NCBI RefSeq assembly: GCF_002157505.1
Contig: NZ_NFSC01000029.1
Span: forward strand, 402,985-466,984
Source of the DNA: Arthrobacter agilis
GTDB lineage: Bacteria > Actinomycetota > Actinomycetes > Actinomycetales > Micrococcaceae
Reading direction: 5' to 3'
Length of the DNA stretch: 64,000 bases
The position numbers and the translations under genes were made by a program. Position 1 is the first letter of the stretch; every line of letters begins with the position of its first letter. Of the stretch, positions 60,284-64,000 are shown piece by piece. A model generated the notes under the pieces. The model worked only from the letters and a program-made list of their open reading frames with translations, had not been told where the DNA came from and did no database searches.

Positions 60284-61372
60284 ATGCGCACCTCGCAGAC
60301 CGAGGCACTGTATTTCGACATCCACGGCCGCGTCACGATCCGCGTCGACGCACAAGCGCCGGCAGCGATGCAGCTCAAGAGCATGTTGGCGTGCTTCGCC
60401 ACCGACACGGAACGGCCGGCCGACATCGTCGTCGATGCCCGACCGGAGCCGATGCCCGAGGCCGGCCTGCTCGAGCACGAGCTCGCGTACACGGAGAACA
60501 GCGTTCGTTTCCAGGACGATCGGGTCCAGATCGTGAGGGACGCAGAGCAGTGGCGCATCCACGGGCCGGGAGAGCTGCTGACTTCCGTGGTCCCTGTTCT
60601 CGATGCCGCCATGGTCAGTCGGGGAGCCGGCATGATCCACGCGGCGACGATGGCATACCGGGGTCACGCGATCGCGCTTCCCGCCGCCGGAGGGACCGGC
60701 AAGACGAGCACCGCCGCCAAGCTGATGCGACGCGAGGGATGGTCGTTCATCGGCGACGACTGGGCCTTCCTCTCCGAGGACGCCAGGCTGCTCGGCTACG
60801 CGAAGCCGATGTTCATCAAGCCGCACCACCGGACCATTTACCCGCATCTGTTCGAAGGTGTCCGGAAGCCCCTCGTCCCGTCACAGCTCTCCCAGAGCGT
60901 CGGCCGTCTCACCACGGTGGTGCATCCGTACGTCATCCGGTATCCGCGCCTCGCGGACTTCTCCCGACGCTGGTCACCCGAGCACCGCATGGTCGAGCCG
61001 GCAACCGCGTTCCCGGGGCAGGAAGTGACGACCTCGGCCCCACTCGCGGCCGTCATCTACATCGAGCGCTTCGAGGGCACCCGGTCCCGGCTCGTCGAGA
61101 AGTCGAAGGAGTGGATGGTCGACCGCATGATCGGCAACTTCCACATCGAGATGGCAGGCTTCTCGCAGCAGGTTGTCACCGGCCTGGCGGCTACGTCCGT
61201 CGTCCCGTGGCGCGAGCACTTCGCGGCCAAGGGGGACGTGCTGAGCAAGGCGCTCGACGGACGACCCTGCCACCTGCTGCAGGTGCCCTCCGCGTACTCC
61301 GCCGACGAGGCGTCGGACGACATCGTCCGGTACCTCGAGGAGCTGCTGCCGTCGGTCCTCGAGCAGGTCTGA
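60284..61372 (+). CDS. HPr kinase-like/PEPCK-type P-loop ATPase
   Basis: The 362-residue protein has a HprK/PEP-carboxykinase-like P-loop GHAIALPAAGGTGKTSTAAK around residue 135, followed by GWSFIGDDWAFLSEDARLLG, the usual acidic metal-binding strand. There is no HPr-binding neighbour. Such HprK-related ATPases recur in polysaccharide and tyrosine-kinase-type loci of other bacteria, but their substrate is unknown. ATG 60284 follows AGGGGACG. It lies between two GT2 genes in one operon. Confidence 0.75.
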   Translation: MRTSQTEALYFDIHGRVTIRVDAQAPAAMQLKSMLACFATDTERPADIVVDARPEPMPEAGLLEHELAYTENSVRFQDDRVQIVRDAEQWRIHGPGELLTSVVPVLDAAMVSRGAGMIHAATMAYRGHAIALPAAGGTGKTSTAAKLMRREGWSFIGDDWAFLSEDARLLGYAKPMFIKPHHRTIYPHLFEGVRKPLVPSQLSQSVGRLTTVVHPYVIRYPRLADFSRRWSPEHRMVEPATAFPGQEVTTSAPLAAVIYIERFEGTRSRLVEKSKEWMVDRMIGNFHIEMAGFSQQVVTGLAATSVVPWREHFAAKGDVLSKALDGRPCHLLQVPSAYSADEASDDIVRYLEELLPSVLEQV

Positions 61373-61382
61373 GGGGGACACC

Positions 61383-62204
61383 GTGGGTCACAGCCCTGCC
61401 GAGGTCACTGCGGTCGTTCCGGCCCGCAACGCCGAGCAACTGCTTCCGCGCTGCCTGGAGGCCCTGCGGGCGTCCGGTGTCGCCGAGATCATCCTGGTGG
61501 ACGGATTGTCCACGGACCGCACCGTCGAGCTCGCCCGCGCGGCCGGGGCCCGGGTCCTGAGCGACGAGGGCCGCGGTCTGCCATGGGCGCGAACGCTCGG
61601 CGTGCAGAGCAGCACCACCCGTTGGGTCCTCCTCTGTGACGCCGACGTCGTCTTCGGGCCCACGGGGGTCGCCGACCTGCTCACGGAGCTGGTCGAGGGC
61701 AACTACGACGCCCTCCAGGCCGGTCTGGAGAGTGTCGCCGGACCGGGCTACTGGGGACAGGCGCTGGCGCATCACCACCGCACCGGCCGCAGCCGGAACT
61801 GGTTCGGGCTGGTGGCGACGCTCGTCGACCGGGACCTGATGCTGGGCATGGGGTTCGACGACTCCTTCAAATCGGGGGAGGACATCGAGCTGCGCTGGCG
61901 GATGAGGGAGTCGGGGCTGCGAACTGCGGTGTCGGACCGGGTCATGGTCGAACATCGTTTCGCTGCAGACGACTTCGACTTCGCGCTCGACCAGTTCCTC
62001 ATGGACGGAACGGGACTGGGCCGCATGATCCGGAAGCACGGCTGGCGCGGGGCGAGGCTGGCGCTGCTGCCGGCCGCCGCAGCAGTCCGCGGTAGCGCCC
62101 TGAGCCTGGTCGCAGGTCAGCCGCGGTGGCTGCGCTACTACGTCGCTTTCTGCTGGTACAACTATGCGGGCCTGGCGAGGGGAGTCTCGCGCCGTGAGGG
62201 CTAG
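61383..62204 (+). CDS. GT2 family glycosyltransferase
   Basis: The 273-residue enzyme shows EVTAVVPARNAEQLLPRCLE, IILVDGLSTDRTVELAR, TTRWVLLCDADVVFGPTGVA and a later ED/RW region (GEDIELRWRMRESGLRTAVS) of the GT-A family. A C-terminal hydrophobic stretch suggests membrane association. It starts with GTG 61383 after GAGGGGG, and overlaps the flippase gene by 11 bp. Confidence 0.85.
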   Translation: MGHSPAEVTAVVPARNAEQLLPRCLEALRASGVAEIILVDGLSTDRTVELARAAGARVLSDEGRGLPWARTLGVQSSTTRWVLLCDADVVFGPTGVADLLTELVEGNYDALQAGLESVAGPGYWGQALAHHHRTGRSRNWFGLVATLVDRDLMLGMGFDDSFKSGEDIELRWRMRESGLRTAVSDRVMVEHRFAADDFDFALDQFLMDGTGLGRMIRKHGWRGARLALLPAAAAVRGSALSLVAGQPRWLRYYVAFCWYNYAGLARGVSRREG

Positions 62205-63477
62205 GCGGGGGACCGCAGTAGCGGATGCGGCGATCGTCCGCCATTCCGCCCTGCGCAGCTCGCTCGGCCTCATCGTGGGCAAGGTCGCCCAGACAGGCTC
62301 GGGTTTCGCCTTCTGGGTCGTGGCTGCCCATGCCACGGCGGATCGTGAGATCGGTCTTACCGCGGCCGCGGTATCGGCGGTGATGATCTGCACGCAGCTG
62401 GCCGTGCTGGGCGCCGGGTCCGCCGTGATCGTCGCGGTGGGCCGAGGGGAGCCGCCCGCGCGGGTGCTGGATGGGGCGTTCGCCATCGTGGGGCTGGCCG
62501 GCACCGCGCTGGCCCTTGGCTACCTCGTGCTGCAGTCCGCCCTGGCACCGGACACGTCCTCGGAATCTGTGCTCTTCTGGCTCACGTTTCTCGTGGCTGC
62601 CGTCGCCGGTACCGTCGCCATCGTCCTGGACCAGGCGCTCGTGGCGTTGGGTCGAGGTGCTACCGCTACCGCGAGGTACATCCTGGGCGGCGGGGTCTCC
62701 CTTGCGGCCGCGGCGCTCGTCGCGTGGCAGGCGCAGGGTGCATACGCCGACGTGCTGATGGCTTGCTGGGCGCTTGGATCGATCACGGCGTGCGCCGTCG
62801 GTGCGGTCCAGCTGCGACGGCTGGTCGGTTACCGGCCGCGACCGTCCTTCCGCTCCGCGCGAGGCCTCCCACTGCTGTCGCTCGGCATCCCGAACCAGCT
62901 CCTCACCCTCACCGAGCGCCTCCCCGGGCTGGTGCTGCCGCTGCTGCTTGCACACATGGTGGCGCCGGAGGCCGCTGCCTACTGGTATCCCGCATGGATG
63001 ATGGCCTGGGCTGCCTACACCGCCCCGATGCTGATGGGCATCGTCCAGTTCTCGGAGGGAGTCCGCGAACCGAGCCGCCTGGTGTCGACCACCTGGGCGA
63101 GTCTCCGGTGGTCGCTCGCGGTAGGAGGCCTGGCTTCCGTCGTCCTCATGCTCTTCGCCCACCCGCTGCTCACCCTGCTGGGGGAGCGGTACGCGGACTC
63201 GTCCGCCGGCGCCCTGCGATGGTTGGCGGCCGGAGTGGTGGCGTACGCGGTGCTGCAGTCCTACAACGCCGTGTGCCGGGCCCGCGGTCGGTACGCGGAG
63301 GCGATCGCGGTCGGCCTCGTGCTCGGCATCGCCCTCTGCACCGCAGCAGTGTGGGCCGCCGACAGGGGCGCCACGGCGATGGCCCTGGCGTGGCTCGTGG
63401 TGCTCTCCATCGGGGCCGTGGCGATCGGTCTCCGACTGATCGCCGTCCTCCACCGTCTGACGAAGGAGGCACGATGA
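62194..63477 (+). CDS. Polysaccharide flippase-like membrane protein (Wzx/MATE type)
   Basis: The 427-residue product has about twelve membrane segments (LGLIVGKVAQTGSGFAFWVV, LGIPNQLLTLTERLPGLVLP, WMMAWAAYTAPMLMGIVQFS, AIAVGLVLGIALCTAAVWAA) and the general look of the Wzx/oligosaccharide flippase superfamily. It would export lipid-linked sugar units. GTG 62194 has GAGGGGAG upstream; GTG 62218 is possible. It is coupled to the next gene by ATGA. Confidence 0.8.
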   Translation: MRARRGTAVADAAIVRHSALRSSLGLIVGKVAQTGSGFAFWVVAAHATADREIGLTAAAVSAVMICTQLAVLGAGSAVIVAVGRGEPPARVLDGAFAIVGLAGTALALGYLVLQSALAPDTSSESVLFWLTFLVAAVAGTVAIVLDQALVALGRGATATARYILGGGVSLAAAALVAWQAQGAYADVLMACWALGSITACAVGAVQLRRLVGYRPRPSFRSARGLPLLSLGIPNQLLTLTERLPGLVLPLLLAHMVAPEAAAYWYPAWMMAWAAYTAPMLMGIVQFSEGVREPSRLVSTTWASLRWSLAVGGLASVVLMLFAHPLLTLLGERYADSSAGALRWLAAGVVAYAVLQSYNAVCRARGRYAEAIAVGLVLGIALCTAAVWAADRGATAMALAWLVVLSIGAVAIGLRLIAVLHRLTKEAR

Positions 63478-64000
63478 CGACCAGCACGCTGGATGTGGCC
63501 AGCAGCCGCACCGCCGGACGCTGGAAGCCGCGCGACGTGGTGTGTGTGCTGGCCGGCGTCGTGGCGCTGGCACTCGCGGTGGGGGCCGCCTCCACGGTGG
63601 CTGTGCCCGTGAACAGCGACCTGGGGCTCGTCGCCGTGCTGCCCTACCCGTTCTGGGTGGGGGTCCTGCTGCTGAACGTCGCCTTCGTCGTGGCGTTGCG
63701 GGGGGATGCCGCCGGCCCGGCGCGTCGCCCGGTCATGATCTGGCTCCTGGTGGTGCTCGTGCTCGTGCTCTTCGGGACCGCAGCCTTCGTGACGGACGTA
63801 CCGCGGGGGGAAGTCTCCTTCCGTCACCTCGGCATCGCCGACGCCCTCGCGCGCACCCAGGGGATCGACCCGACCATCGACGCGTACTTCAACTGGCCGG
63901 GTTTCTTCGCCCTCCTGGCGACGGTGCTCGGGGCGACCGGACTCGACCCGGTGACCCTCGCCCTGTGGGCACCGGTGCTCAACATGGGTTTATGGCTCGC
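63474..64000 (+). CDS. Polytopic membrane protein of the polysaccharide locus, 5' part
   Basis: The frame from ATG 63474 runs off the window after 175 residues without a stop. It begins MTTSTLDVASSRTAGRWKPR and has membrane segments around VVCVLAGVVALALAVGAAST, PFWVGVLLLNVAFVVALRG and MIWLLVVLVLVLFGTAAFVT. A conserved-looking extracytoplasmic loop follows (VSFRHLGIADALARTQGI, then YFNWPGFFALLATVLGATG), recalling GT-C-type glycosyltransferases or polymerases. The family cannot be fixed from the fragment. Confidence 0.75.
   Translation, partial: MTTSTLDVASSRTAGRWKPRDVVCVLAGVVALALAVGAASTVAVPVNSDLGLVAVLPYPFWVGVLLLNVAFVVALRGDAAGPARRPVMIWLLVVLVLVLFGTAAFVTDVPRGEVSFRHLGIADALARTQGIDPTIDAYFNWPGFFALLATVLGATGLDPVTLALWAPVLNMGLWL

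Noticed and set aside
1..64000. tRNA, rRNA or known riboswitches
   Set aside because: No cloverleaf-like or conserved rRNA or riboswitch core was recognised by eye; a covariance-model search would be needed to exclude small RNAs fully.

Overview
The window is high-GC actinobacterial chromosome, most likely from Arthrobacter or a close relative in the Micrococcaceae. This rests on the Tad pilus locus next to a DUF1998 helicase, a 32-residue bS22-type ribosomal protein, menaquinone genes, a CebR-type cellobiose operon, a polyphosphatase/topoisomerase block, and many genes whose -10 box sits 6-7 nt before the start codon (leaderless transcription). Genes are dense, often overlap by ATGA, and look chromosomal throughout. 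I see no phage, IS element, CRISPR array, tRNA or rRNA.

Layout. 1-4.5 kb: a tight Tad/Flp pilus operon (CpaE-like end, TadA, TadB, TadC, DUF4244 pilin-like, two TadE-like proteins), ending in a 4x35-bp tandem repeat against the convergent helicase (4.7-7.1 kb). 7.1-15.2 kb: GNAT protein, TrhO, a large methyltransferase, TopA, Ppx/GppA and a TIM-barrel isomerase. 15.3-18.2 kb: an XRE-cupin regulator divergent from an aminotransferase, then ProC. 18.3-20.4 kb: a TrkA/TrkH potassium pair. 20.5-25.9 kb: AcuC, an ArsR protein, a small HTH protein, bS22, a HAD phosphatase, a glutaredoxin-like protein, Rex and YceI. 26.1-31.1 kb: histidine phosphatase and a system II cytochrome c maturation cassette (TlpA, CcdA, ResB, CcsA) closed by a strong hairpin. 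31.3-36.5 kb: two small membrane proteins and a menaquinone block (MenA, MenE, MenB, a MenI-like thioesterase and an intervening GDSL hydrolase).

36.6-42.7 kb: cebEFG, a GH1 beta-glucosidase and a LacI-family CebR-like regulator, with two CebR-like palindromes flanking the cebE promoter. 42.6-44.8 kb: an oligopeptidase B-like S9 peptidase whose 3' end overlaps the regulator's 3' end by 70 bp. 45-48 kb: a helicase-associated-repeat protein, a STAS-like protein, and an Lrp regulator next to what looks like the remnant of a branched-chain keto-acid dehydrogenase E2. 48.2-59 kb: UvrA paralogue, SigK-like sigma factor, spore-photoproduct-lyase-like radical SAM enzyme, a frameshifted glgX, a MocR regulator divergent from a YczE-like membrane protein, an MBL hydrolase and a DUF427 protein. 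59.0-64.0 kb: the start of a surface-polysaccharide operon (two GT2 enzymes, an HPr-kinase-like ATPase, a flippase and a membrane protein cut by the window end), preceded by about 300 bp of atypical, less GC-rich DNA.

The points most worth follow-up are the tandem repeat at the Tad/helicase junction, the 30-bp intergenic region that seems to carry two back-to-back leaderless promoters, the paired CebR operators, the glgX frameshift, the E2 remnant, and the HprK-like ATPase in the polysaccharide operon.
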